Shown here piece by piece: positions 24,893-32,285 of a stretch of 34,258 nucleotides of DNA; position 1 is the first letter of the stretch; every line of letters begins with the position of its first letter. The stretch lies in IMG/VR virus record IMGVR_UViG_3300031730_000196, positions 1-34,258 of that record; one strand, given 5' to 3'. A model generated the notes under the pieces. It saw only the letters and a list, made by a program, of their open reading frames with translations, was not told the DNA's origin and did not search any database. The position numbers were made by a program, and so were the translations under genes. This stretch comes from a virus.

Positions 24893-25052
24893 CGCCGACG
24901 CTGTGGTTCAAGGGCGGCCGATACAGCCGTCTGGTAGTTTCGCTACACCGCCTCGGCGTCAGGATTGCCCGGCGTATGCGCCGTCGCACCGCCCGTGTAC
25001 TTCTCTACATGGGAAATCGTCGCCTCATCTGTTAGTCGGCTTGCGTCAAGAA

Positions 25053-25067
25053 TCGGGATGATTCCCC
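25053..25067 (+). promoter_or_regulatory. TCGGGATGATTCCCC element upstream of portal gene
   Basis: TCGGGATGATTCCCC includes GGGA-TGAT-TCCC and lies about 25-40 bp before ATG 25091. It shares TCGG...TTCCCC with the elements at 4701-4717 and 16327-16341. Possible operator or promoter element. Confidence 0.3.
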
Positions 25068-25090
25068 TTGGCCCTCTGGGTCGACCGTGC

Positions 25091-26764
25091 ATGGCGACGA
25101 ACAGCAACCCGAAGACACCCAGGAAATCGCTCTTTCAAGCGCTCGCTGTGGCGCTCGGCCGGGCCGGTGCTTCGGAGTTCGGCCGCGACCGGATCGACGA
25201 GGTTGATCGCGGCACCGGCGAGTTCGGCTTCAGCGCCGAGCCTCTGTCCACCGCGCCGTTACTGGGGTCAGGAGTGGTGCAGGCGCGCGCTCGCCAGGCC
25301 ATCTATGCCAAGTACCAGCAGATGCTGGCCAATCCGCTGGTGGCCGGGGCTCTGCGTGTCCATGTGATGGCAGCGCTCGGTGGTCACGAGACCACCGGGG
25401 ACATGGTGTTCATCGAGACCCGGCCAGAAGCGCAGAAGGATGCGGCGGCCAAGGCGTTGGTGGCCGAGCTGAACACGGATCTGGGGGCTTTGTTTAACCG
25501 GATCGCGGCAACGGTCGCCTTCAACGGCGTCGCGTACGGCGACAGCTTCGCGCGGCTGTACACCAGCAAGGGCGTTGGTGTAGTCAATGCAATCAGCGAC
25601 GAGATGACGCTGCCGCCTCTCGTACAGCCGTTCGAGCTGGGCGACAAGACGGTGGTTTGTCAGGTGGCTGTGGGGCAGAGATACGTCGACACGCTCGCGA
25701 TGGATCAGATTGCGCGGCTGAAGATGCCCCGCATGATCTATGCACCGCAGCCTATGGCCATTGAGAAGGCCTGGCGCATGCGCATCCGGGAGGACAACGT
25801 GAACGCTCTGCCGCTGATGCCGTCGCTGGCAGGCGGCTCGTTCCTGATCGACGCCGAAGACCAGTTCGACAAGTTCACCGCCGCAATGCTGGGGCTGGTC
25901 GGGCAGCGAGTTCTCGATTCGATCGACGAGTCGATCATGACGGTGAACGTCACCGGCATGACCAAGGAGCAGCGAACGACCTTCCTCGGCTCGGTGACCA
26001 GGATCTTGATGCGTTCCAAAGAGCTGGCCGAGACCGCCGTCAAGTCAGGTGCCTACCTGTTGGGCCGTGTGCGGCACATGCTGCCCGTCTACGGCGACAA
26101 GCAGGTCATGCAATTGCAAGGCGTCAATTCGGCAGGCGGTGCAGGTACGGGCCGGGCCGGCACCGTAAACGTCGACGACGTGATGTTCCACGCGAAGTTG
26201 CTGGGCGGGGCGCTCGGCGTGGACATCTCGATGCTGGGCTTTGCCGATCTGATGAGTGGTGGGCTGGGTGACGGCGGGTTCTTCAGGACATCCATCCAGG
26301 CAGCCGAGCGCTCGCGCACGATTCGCACGGCGCTGTCGGACTTCTTCAGCCACGTCATCGATGTGCACCTGGCGTACAAGAAGGGCGTCAAGTACGAGTC
26401 GGGAAACCGGCCATGGCAGATCAACTTCTACGGCTCGATCTCGGCGCTGGAGACCGAGCGACAGCGCACCACGGCCGACGCGTACAACGCGGGGGCGCTG
26501 CTGGCGCAGACCTTGACGACCTTGAAGGACAGCGGCCTGGACGAGCCGGCGCTGTCGCACCTGTTGACCCATGTCATGAAGCTGGATGAGGCGGACGCGA
26601 AGCTGTACGCCAAGGCGTTGGCTGCGGCCAAGAAGGAGGAGAAGGCCGCAAGCGATGGGATTGGCGGAGATGGTGAGCGCAGTGGCGCGAGCGCCATCAA
26701 CCAGCTGGAGGGCGGTGCCGCGCCGCAGGAGCAGCAGGAGCGGGAGATGGCCGATGCTGTTTGA
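25091..26764 (+). CDS. Putative portal protein
   Basis: A 557-residue protein with the general build of a phage portal. A basic N-terminus and a region of alternating helices are followed by a long stem-type helix pair (FDKFTAAMLGLVGQRVLDSIDESIMTVNV), then KELAETAVKSGAYLLGR, GALGVDISMLGFADLMSGGLGDGG and the helix FFRTSIQAAERSRTIRTALSDFF. The C-terminal tail is Gly/Ser/Glu-rich (SDGIGGDGERSG). The conserved sequence around SMLGFADLMSGG and the following Arg-rich helix resemble the clip/stem region of portals. ATG 25091 is chosen over the longer frame from 24965, whose extra residues are not coding-like. It overlaps the next gene by 11 bp. Profile search is needed to fix the portal subfamily. 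Confidence 0.6.
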   Translation: MATNSNPKTPRKSLFQALAVALGRAGASEFGRDRIDEVDRGTGEFGFSAEPLSTAPLLGSGVVQARARQAIYAKYQQMLANPLVAGALRVHVMAALGGHETTGDMVFIETRPEAQKDAAAKALVAELNTDLGALFNRIAATVAFNGVAYGDSFARLYTSKGVGVVNAISDEMTLPPLVQPFELGDKTVVCQVAVGQRYVDTLAMDQIARLKMPRMIYAPQPMAIEKAWRMRIREDNVNALPLMPSLAGGSFLIDAEDQFDKFTAAMLGLVGQRVLDSIDESIMTVNVTGMTKEQRTTFLGSVTRILMRSKELAETAVKSGAYLLGRVRHMLPVYGDKQVMQLQGVNSAGGAGTGRAGTVNVDDVMFHAKLLGGALGVDISMLGFADLMSGGLGDGGFFRTSIQAAERSRTIRTALSDFFSHVIDVHLAYKKGVKYESGNRPWQINFYGSISALETERQRTTADAYNAGALLAQTLTTLKDSGLDEPALSHLLTHVMKLDEADAKLYAKALAAAKKEEKAASDGIGGDGERSGASAINQLEGGAAPQEQQEREMADAV

Positions 26765-27512
26765 TCCTCGTCGGTTCAGCGCGGCGAACGTTGATCAAGA
26801 GCAGCTGAAAGCTATGGCGCTGCAGACGGCCGGCGCCAAGGCCGCTGGGGCGGTGACGTCGCGGCTGTCGCCGGCACAGGTCAAGCTGGCCTCCCAGATC
26901 GTGCACGCGGGCCAACAACTAGACAACGTCTTTGGGCCGCAGTTCGAGAACGCGCCGAATCCGCTGCTGGGCGGGATGACGCCCCTGCAGGCGATGGAGC
27001 GCATTCGGGAGATACACCGCGCCCGTCCAGCACACAAAGCCAACTTTTACGTACGGATCACCGACCTGAACCCATCACAAGGGCTCAACGCAGAGGGCGT
27101 GCTGCAGTTGCTGGCTGTGGACGTCAGCTACAACCCGGCGACTCTGACAGGCGACAAAGTGGCGATTGGCGGCGCCGTGATGGACCGACTCACGGGCAGC
27201 GAAGCCGTCGAGCTGCGTATCACCACAATGGACGATGAGATCGGAACACTCAAGGCTTGGTTCGACGCCAAGTGCGCCCAAGCCGTTGCACAGGACGGCA
27301 CCTTCGGCCTGCCGCGGGACTACTGCGTCTTGATCGAGGTTGTGCACGGGCTGCCTGACCCCGAGGTGGTGGCCGCATCCGGCAGTGAGCCGTACTCCGC
27401 GCATGTGTGGATGCGACCGGTGACGGTGGAGCATGAGCTGTCTCGGCGCGAGCAGGCGCTGGCCGAGCTGAACATGACCTTCACGCAGTTCGATTCGTTC
27501 GCCGGCCTGTGA
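26754..27512 (+). CDS. Putative tail-tube-like/baseplate junction protein
   Basis: A 252-residue protein from ATG 26754, with GGGAG upstream and an 11-bp overlap with the portal-like gene. The N-terminal 90 residues are helical (SPAQVKLASQIVHAGQQLDNVFG). From about 95 the sequence is beta-rich: NFYVRITDLNPSQGL, EGVLQLLAVDVSYNPATLTGDKVAIGG and ELRITTMDDEIGTLKAWFDAKCAQAVAQ. The latter has the flavour of phage tail-tube or tube-initiator proteins that bind at the baseplate. It lies just before the tape-measure-like gene, consistent with tail assembly. Family assignment is by pattern only. Confidence 0.5.
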   Translation: MLFDPRRFSAANVDQEQLKAMALQTAGAKAAGAVTSRLSPAQVKLASQIVHAGQQLDNVFGPQFENAPNPLLGGMTPLQAMERIREIHRARPAHKANFYVRITDLNPSQGLNAEGVLQLLAVDVSYNPATLTGDKVAIGGAVMDRLTGSEAVELRITTMDDEIGTLKAWFDAKCAQAVAQDGTFGLPRDYCVLIEVVHGLPDPEVVAASGSEPYSAHVWMRPVTVEHELSRREQALAELNMTFTQFDSFAGL

Positions 27513-27538
27513 ACTCGCCAAGCTGATGGAGACACAGG

Positions 27539-29431
27539 GTGGGGACTTTCAAGAGCGATGCGCAGGGATTTCTGGTTGGTGACTTGCTGGACACGAACCG
27601 CGGCCTATTGAGAGCTGCAGCTCTGGACAGAGCAATCTGGCGCAGCATTTCAGCCGATGTGGCGGCCATCGCTCGCGCGCTGGGCGCCAGATCTGGGACA
27701 TCCAAGTCTTCGGCACCGGGTCGATCTGCCGCTGGAACTGTCCAACCGACCGGGCGAGGTGCTGCAGCTGGCGCTCATCGCGCGAGTGGCGGAGCCGTCG
27801 GTCCAGAGTCGGCAAGGCGACAAAGCGCGGCGGCTACCCGCATTGCGTCAGCTGGCCGGACATCGACGGTGACTCCACGCATGCGTGACACCCGAGGGCG
27901 GTATCTTGCCGAGAAGGTGAGGTCCGGTCCGACAACCCAACCCCTGGGCCCAGTGTCTGCGGGCGGCATCACCCGTGCGAGGAACGGCCGCTTTGTTGGC
28001 GGAGACTCGCACGCAGGCGTCGACGACGCGCAACGGAACGGCGGCCGGATGCAGACGATCGCCAAGTCCATCGTCGCCGGGCTGCTGGACGCCTCTGGTG
28101 GGAACGCGTCAAGCGTCGATCCCACCCTGCAAGCCGCCGCGGAAATCAAGGATGTGGTGGCACCTCTGGGCCGCGGTGTCTTCTCGGCCATGGGTGAGCG
28201 ACGCAAGGATGCCAAGCGCGAGCGCTGGTACGGCCGCATCCTGAAGGCGCTGACACCAAAGCGACCCACCGACGGCGACCAGTCCACGAACATGCATGGG
28301 GACACGCCAGAGGCAGGAGGCATCTTCAGCGGCCTCATGGGCATGTTGGGACGGTTTCTGCCGGCAGTCCTCACTGCGCTGCTGCCCATGCTGGCAGGGC
28401 TGGGCACTGCGGCCCTGGGCACATGGCTGGGCGGGCGGATCTACGAATGGCTGGACAAGTCCGGCATCCTCACCAAGGTGTTCGATACCTTCGACAACGT
28501 TCGCTCATTCGTAGACGAAGCGAAGAAGAAGGCGACGAGCTGGGGCAGCGACGTGGCTTCCGGCTTTCGAGAGGGCTTCAACGGGTCGCCGGCACTCGAT
28601 GCCAGTGGGCGTGCCATTGACGATCCCCGCCGGCTGGATGTCAAACCGAAATCATTGCCTCAGCGCATCGGCGATGTGGTGGGCAGCGGTGCCCGCGTCG
28701 CGAAGAACGCCTTCGCGAAGTCGTCCGAAGCGGTGGTGCAGGCGGTTGGCGCCGTAAGCAGTGGCGTTCAGCGCGTGGTTGGTGCGGGCAAGGGTTTCAC
28801 CGACATCGAGCAGGCCGATGGCACGGTGTTGCGGCGCACCGGAACGCGCAACTGGCGCAACAACAACCCGGGCAATCTGGAGTTCAACAAGTACACCAAG
28901 TCCCTGGGAGCTTTGGGATCCGATGGACGCTTCGCGGTGTTCCCGACCCTGAAGGAGGGACGAGCAGCGCAGGGGAAGCTGCTGTTTGAAGGCGAGCGAT
29001 ACAAAGGCCTGGACCTCAAGGCGGCGATCGCCCGCTATGCCCCGCCGAATGAGAACGACACCGAGCGGTATCAGCGGTCGGTGCTTGCGTCCGTCCGCGG
29101 ATCGAACCGAAAGATGTCCGACTACTCAGAGGCTGAGCGAGAAGCAATTCTCGACGCCGTGGCAAGCGTCGAGGGGTTCAAGGTCGGGAAGGTCTCATCG
29201 GTTGCTGTTCCGGCAATTGCATCGGTAACGCAACTATCTGGTGGCGCTTCTGCAGCCGCCCCGTCGATGCCTCCATCACCCGCCTTGCCCCCCATCCCCA
29301 AGGTCGATCTGCCGGTCCGACTGGAGGCGGACAAGTCACGGCCGCAGGTCGTCGTTCTGCGGGAGCCCGTGACGCAAAACGTTCAGGACAGGGGGATCGC
29401 CCATGCCGTCACCGGAGGCCTCGGGAACTAA
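27539..29431 (+). CDS. Tape-measure-like protein with NNPGN muralytic-type domain
   Basis: A 630-residue tail protein starting at GTG 27539 (GGAG 9 nt upstream). The N-terminal 230 residues are polar and low-complexity. A hydrophobic stretch (about 262-304, MGMLGRFLPAVLTALLPMLA) can insert in a membrane, as in tape-measure proteins. Residues about 436-560 carry RNNNPGNLEFN (N441-L447), DGRFAVFPTLKEGRAAQ and DLKAAIARYAPPNENDT, the signature of a NNPGN domain found in phage structural proteins and thought to cleave peptidoglycan. The C-terminus is Pro-rich. It should span the tail and aid envelope penetration; enzymatic activity is inferred from the family, and the length is short for a tape measure. 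Confidence 0.7.
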   Translation: MGTFKSDAQGFLVGDLLDTNRGLLRAAALDRAIWRSISADVAAIARALGARSGTSKSSAPGRSAAGTVQPTGRGAAAGAHRASGGAVGPESARRQSAAATRIASAGRTSTVTPRMRDTRGRYLAEKVRSGPTTQPLGPVSAGGITRARNGRFVGGDSHAGVDDAQRNGGRMQTIAKSIVAGLLDASGGNASSVDPTLQAAAEIKDVVAPLGRGVFSAMGERRKDAKRERWYGRILKALTPKRPTDGDQSTNMHGDTPEAGGIFSGLMGMLGRFLPAVLTALLPMLAGLGTAALGTWLGGRIYEWLDKSGILTKVFDTFDNVRSFVDEAKKKATSWGSDVASGFREGFNGSPALDASGRAIDDPRRLDVKPKSLPQRIGDVVGSGARVAKNAFAKSSEAVVQAVGAVSSGVQRVVGAGKGFTDIEQADGTVLRRTGTRNWRNNNPGNLEFNKYTKSLGALGSDGRFAVFPTLKEGRAAQGKLLFEGERYKGLDLKAAIARYAPPNENDTERYQRSVLASVRGSNRKMSDYSEAEREAILDAVASVEGFKVGKVSSVAVPAIASVTQLSGGASAAAPSMPPSPALPPIPKVDLPVRLEADKSRPQVVVLREPVTQNVQDRGIAHAVTGGLGN

Positions 29432-29476
29432 GGCAGCCGCACCTGTCTGCTGCTTGCAGCGTGCCCAAGATGTGAG

Positions 29477-29680
29477 CTATCCCGAGCGGCGGTTTTTCGC
29501 TTGCAGGTCGAGGGTCTTGCACTCTTCCTGGGCTGCCTTGATCGGATCTTCGTCCCTGGAGCCCCGGCTATGCCATGCCGACAGGCTCATGGCAGCAAGG
29601 AGACGCAGGCTCAGGTGCGGGCGCAGGATGGCCAGTTGGCCCTCGAACGATTCGATCCACTGGGCTTTGTTGAAGGGCAT
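29477..29680 (-). CDS. Small conserved hypothetical protein
   Basis: A 67-residue protein from ATG 29680; longer upstream ORF sequence is not coding-like. MPFNKAQWIESFEGQLAIL, then LRLLAAMSLSAWHSRGSRDEDPIKAAQEE, are typical of a small uncharacterised family that I associate with betaproteobacterial genomes. Helical, with no signal peptide. It lies 14 bp downstream of the PsiF-like gene on the same strand and is likely co-transcribed. Function unknown. Confidence 0.6.
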   Translation of the reverse strand: MPFNKAQWIESFEGQLAILRPHLSLRLLAAMSLSAWHSRGSRDEDPIKAAQEECKTLDLQAKNRRSG

Positions 29681-29694
29681 GCGCGGCAGTCCTG

Positions 29695-30048
29695 CTACTG
29701 GACGACGAAGTCCCTGATGCACTTGTCCACGTTGCTCTTGCGGGCTGCACCGGCCAGCTTCTTGTCGTCGGCGTTGGCGTTGCAAGTAGCCTGTACGTCC
29801 GGCGTCATGTCAGTGATGCACTTCTTCGTGAAGGCAGTCTTCGCCGCGCCGGCGAGCTTCTTGTCGGTGGCCTGACCGTCACAGGTAGCCCGAGAAGCCG
29901 CGACCGCGTCGTTCGTGCATTTCTTCAAGGTACTGGCCTTGGCCGCACCGGCCAGGTTCTTCGCCGCAACCTGGGCAACGCAGGTGTCGCCGGCTTGAGC
30001 GGCGAGGGGGATCATGGCGGCGATCAAGGCAAGGGCGGCGATTCTCAT
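29695..30048 (-). CDS. psiF: PsiF-repeat exported protein
   Basis: A 117-residue protein with a signal peptide (MRIAALALIAAMIPLAAQAG, cleavage after AQA). Three PsiF repeats follow: CVAQVAAKNLAGAAKASTLKKC, CDGQATDKKLAGAAKTAFTKKC and CNANADDKKLAGAARKSNVDKC. Each is bounded by two cysteines with the core KxLAGAA. E. coli psiF is phosphate-starvation-inducible; the family's biochemical role is unknown. The repeats are periplasmic and likely disulphide-bonded. ATG 30048 has no strong ribosome site. It is a host-type gene within phage DNA and shares its strand with the conserved gene downstream (29477-29680). Confidence 0.9.
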   Translation of the reverse strand: MRIAALALIAAMIPLAAQAGDTCVAQVAAKNLAGAAKASTLKKCTNDAVAASRATCDGQATDKKLAGAAKTAFTKKCITDMTPDVQATCNANADDKKLAGAARKSNVDKCIRDFVVQ

Positions 30049-30081
30049 GTGGCATGTCCAGTAGAGGCTGACTGCCGGACT

Positions 30082-30449
30082 CTAGCCCTGCTTGGCCGGA
30101 TTGCGCCAGTCCCAGAATGCCGCCGGGGCAGCAGCCGGCTGATTCACGTTGATCTGTTGTGCCTGGCCCTGATGCGTCGTCCTTCGAGCGGACCGGACCA
30201 CGGGACGCACGTCGCCTTGGCCTGGGTCGGCGTGAACACAAGCCAGCGTTGGTACTTGGCCCGATCGAGGATCACCGGCATGCGCTGTTCTTCTCGTGGG
30301 ACCGTGGTCGCTCCTTGGCCCCGCCACGACTGAACGACGATAAAACGGCCGGACAATCTGGCGGCACAGGAAGCCCCTGCGGCGCCGAAAACAGCGCACA
30401 CCATTCCCATAGCCAGCACCAGGGATGGAAAATCGTCATCCGTCAACAC
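30082..30449 (-). pseudogene. Membrane-anchored hypothetical gene with probable frameshift
   Basis: The upstream frame (to about 30190) reads a short acidic start, one hydrophobic helix (FPSLVLAMGMVCAVFGAAGA) and then GATTVPREEQRMPVILDRAK. Coding-like third positions then switch to another frame ending NVNQPAAAPAAFWDWRNP at TAG 30082. One indel near 30190 would join them into about 120 residues. RMPVIL followed by Y..WL recalls the end of SOS-associated peptidases (SRAP), which would suit the nearby LexA-controlled gene, but the match is only a dozen residues. No ribosome site is seen. Low confidence. Confidence 0.35.
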
Positions 30450-30468
30450 CTAGCAGAAGGGAGCAGTC

Positions 30469-30657
30469 ATGGCGTTGCCACCCGGACTTCTGACCCTTAC
30501 GTTGGGCTTCGCTGCTGGCTTGGCAGTGCTGACCGTCGGATACGTCGTGTATCGCCTGATGGTGCGATGGATCGAGCACAAAGAGCGCAAAGCCGATCTC
30601 AGAGCCCGAGAGCAGCTCCATTGGCCACCGACAGACAAGCCGCCGCGATCAAGCTGA
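30469..30657 (+). CDS. Small single-pass membrane protein
   Basis: A 62-residue protein from ATG 30469 with AAGGGAG 6 nt upstream, a strong start. One transmembrane helix (residues about 5-30, PGLLTLTLGFAAGLAVLTVGYVVYRLM) is followed by a charged tail (KERKADLRAREQLHW). It lies between minus-strand genes and on the plus strand like the phage genes. Unknown function; size and topology are compatible with a phage membrane protein. Confidence 0.6.
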   Translation: MALPPGLLTLTLGFAAGLAVLTVGYVVYRLMVRWIEHKERKADLRAREQLHWPPTDKPPRSS

Positions 30658-30694
30658 AGCCTCACAAACGCAGCGGCCATCGCCAGAGCACATG

Positions 30695-31111
30695 CTAGTC
30701 GTCCCTCTCTCCGGGGATTCTGCATGCGGGACCTGGCAACCACTCCACCACGACGCCAAAGTCTCGCAATCGCTTGTTCATGCGGCCGACGATGCTCTCA
30801 AGGCGCATCACTTCCCGATCCTCAATGGGAGTCAGGTACCAGCCCTGCGCATAGAGCCTCACGTCCTGCAGCGGGCCCTCTGTCGCCTCCTCTGTGCCCG
30901 CCAGCGAGATCCAGTGAGAGGTGCAGCCGAGCAAGACCGCATCGCGCAACGGCGGAATAGGCGTCTTGTCGACGGCCTCAAAGGTGGCCACACGCACCAT
31001 CCGATTTTGGTCGTACTTGTCCTTGACTGAGAGGCGACCGCGGTGCGTGATGCGCTCGATTTGCCACGACAGTTTCCCTCGGTCGCGGAGGCGGGACAGC
31101 AAGAACTCCAT
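30695..31111 (-). CDS. LexA-controlled hypothetical protein
   Basis: A 138-residue protein: MEFLLSRLRDRGKLSWQIERITHRG, RMVRVATFEAVDKTPIPPL, DAVLLGCTSHWISLAG and AQGWYLTPIEDREVMRLES. It is mixed alpha/beta without signal peptide or membrane segment and not recognised. The LexA box 31119-31138 ends only 7 nt before the ATG, so the mRNA would be leaderless or nearly so, or the true start is slightly internal (TTG 31102 has GGAG upstream). This is direct evidence that the gene is SOS-regulated. It is on the same strand as the possibly broken gene at 30082-30449 and the PsiF gene. Confidence 0.7.
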   Translation of the reverse strand: MEFLLSRLRDRGKLSWQIERITHRGRLSVKDKYDQNRMVRVATFEAVDKTPIPPLRDAVLLGCTSHWISLAGTEEATEGPLQDVRLYAQGWYLTPIEDREVMRLESIVGRMNKRLRDFGVVVEWLPGPACRIPGERDD

Positions 31112-31118
31112 AGCGAAA

Positions 31119-31138
31119 TACTGTATTTATCAACAGTA
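31119..31138 (-). promoter_or_regulatory. LexA (SOS) box
   Basis: TACTGTATTTATCAACAGTA matches the enterobacterial/betaproteobacterial LexA consensus TACTGT-N8-ACAGTA, with perfect CTGT and ACAG half-sites (31121-31136). It lies immediately upstream of the minus-strand gene starting at 31111. RecA-dependent LexA cleavage would derepress that gene after DNA damage. Confidence 0.85.
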
Positions 31139-31283
31139 TGCACCAAAGCGCATCCGGCGGACTGGGTGCTGGAGACGGACGCGCGCCTCGCAGAGGAGAC
31201 CCGGTCGTTTTTCACAACGACCGCTCTGCAGGGACAACGACCCGTCGGTCTTCGACAACGGGCAATCGGTTCACGACGCTCGT

Positions 31284-31298
31284 TCGGAAAACGCTCCC
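31284..31298 (+). promoter_or_regulatory. TCGGAAAACGCTCCC element upstream of tail tube gene
   Basis: TCGGAAAACGCTCCC lies about 70 bp before ATG 31359, the same distance as the related elements before the polyvalent gene and darB. It is the weakest of the four copies. Possible shared phage promoter element. Confidence 0.25.
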
Positions 31299-31330
31299 AC
31301 CAGCGACCGTCATGGATCGACAGACTTCGC

Positions 31331-31347
31331 GGCAACGCAACGTTGCC
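31331..31347. repeat. Hairpin just upstream of the tail tube gene
   Basis: GGCAACG-CAA-CGTTGCC is a perfect 7-bp stem with a 3-nt loop, 11 bp before ATG 31359. Its position suggests a role in mRNA 5'-end structure or translation. No T-tract follows. Confidence 0.45.
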
Positions 31348-31358
31348 CTCTAAGTCCT

Positions 31359-31853
31359 ATGTCTGTTCAGACCGCCGCCGTGCTGATGGGGCACTACAAC
31401 GCCGCCCGCCTGCTGGGCGACAAGTCGGTGTCCTCTGACGCCATGTTGGTCATCGATGGTCACGAGGAACTCACGCTGCTGACCAAGCAGTTCCCGTGGC
31501 CTGTCATTGGCGTCATGGGAGAAATCGAAGTCCCCGGGCCGATGGGCATGCAGAGCTGGCAGCCACAGGCGCTGAAGACGGCGCACCAGGGACCGCTGAC
31601 GCTGTCGGAAACTGTCTCCGGTTCGGTGGCCAAGTTCCTGGCCGACGTGGCCATCGGCGGGGCTAAATTCCAGGCGACGGCCTACGAAGGAACACCCGAA
31701 GCCTTCCACTACGCGTGGAAGCTGCGCGACTGCTTCTTTGTGCCGGAAGCGCCGGACCGTGACTGGGAGAACCGCAGCCAGGTGACCAACGTAACCGGCA
31801 CGCTGTTCTTCCACTTCTTCGGTGAGAAGGTCGCCGGCAACATCTTTGTCTGA
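31359..31853 (+). CDS. Putative tail tube protein
   Basis: A 164-residue beta-rich protein with the build of contractile-phage tail tube proteins. After an N-terminal MSVQTAAVLMGHYNAARLLGDKS, the sequence TLLTKQFPWPVIGVMGEIEVPGPMGMQSWQPQAL leads to a strand-helix-strand core (SGSVAKFLADVAIGGAKFQATAY, KLRDCFFVPEAPDRDW) and ends with LFFHFFGEKVAGN. ATG 31359 is chosen over the longer upstream frame, which is not coding-like; the ribosome site is weak. It begins the baseplate/tail operon running to 34258. The function is inferred from the fold pattern and gene order. Confidence 0.7.
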   Translation: MSVQTAAVLMGHYNAARLLGDKSVSSDAMLVIDGHEELTLLTKQFPWPVIGVMGEIEVPGPMGMQSWQPQALKTAHQGPLTLSETVSGSVAKFLADVAIGGAKFQATAYEGTPEAFHYAWKLRDCFFVPEAPDRDWENRSQVTNVTGTLFFHFFGEKVAGNIFV

Positions 31854-31862
31854 GTCAACTTC

Positions 31863-32282
31863 GTGACGCTCGCTGACTTGGTCGCCGAGTTCGTGGCGAC
31901 GCGCTCGCCCGGATGGCTAGTACTGACGGAGGCTGAAGCCGCCGAATGCGCGCTTGCGGCGTTGCGCTTCTATGCGGCCCACGGCGCGGTCGCAAGCCTC
32001 ATGGCTGTCGATCCGGACGGGCTGCCGGTCGACACGTCCGTCGATCTGCGCCCGATCCAGATCGAGGTGGAGTTGACGACCGGCGAGTGGTCGATCGTTC
32101 GGCCGCTGTTTGCGCTGTACGTCGAAAGAGAACAGGCCTTGCGCCTGGAGGCCAGCCGCGCAGCGGGGCTGGATGTCTATGGCCGGCCGGTCAGCGAGAT
32201 TGCCGGGGACATCGCCGTGATGGAAGGTCCAGAGGGCGTCCCCTCTCGTGCATTCGCGGCGGCGGCCGTGACGGTGGAGTAG
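31863..32282 (+). CDS. Hypothetical tail-module protein
   Basis: A 139-residue protein starting at GTG 31863. The N-terminal half is helical (LVAEFVATRSPGWLVLTEAEAAECALAALRFYA). The second half carries VDLRPIQIEVELTTGEWSIVRPLFALYVEREQALRLEASRAAG and ends GVPSRAFAAAAVTVE. This resembles small connector or neck-type proteins of myoviruses but I do not recognise a named family. It lies 9 bp after the tail tube gene and 3 bp before the hub gene, so it is part of the tail operon. Confidence 0.65.
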   Translation: MTLADLVAEFVATRSPGWLVLTEAEAAECALAALRFYAAHGAVASLMAVDPDGLPVDTSVDLRPIQIEVELTTGEWSIVRPLFALYVEREQALRLEASRAAGLDVYGRPVSEIAGDIAVMEGPEGVPSRAFAAAAVTVE

Positions 32283-32285
32283 CCA

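Noticed and set aside
30159-30698. 179-codon plus-strand frame
   Set aside because: It overlaps the well-started membrane gene at 30469 in another frame and has Arg/His-rich composition typical of a shadow frame.
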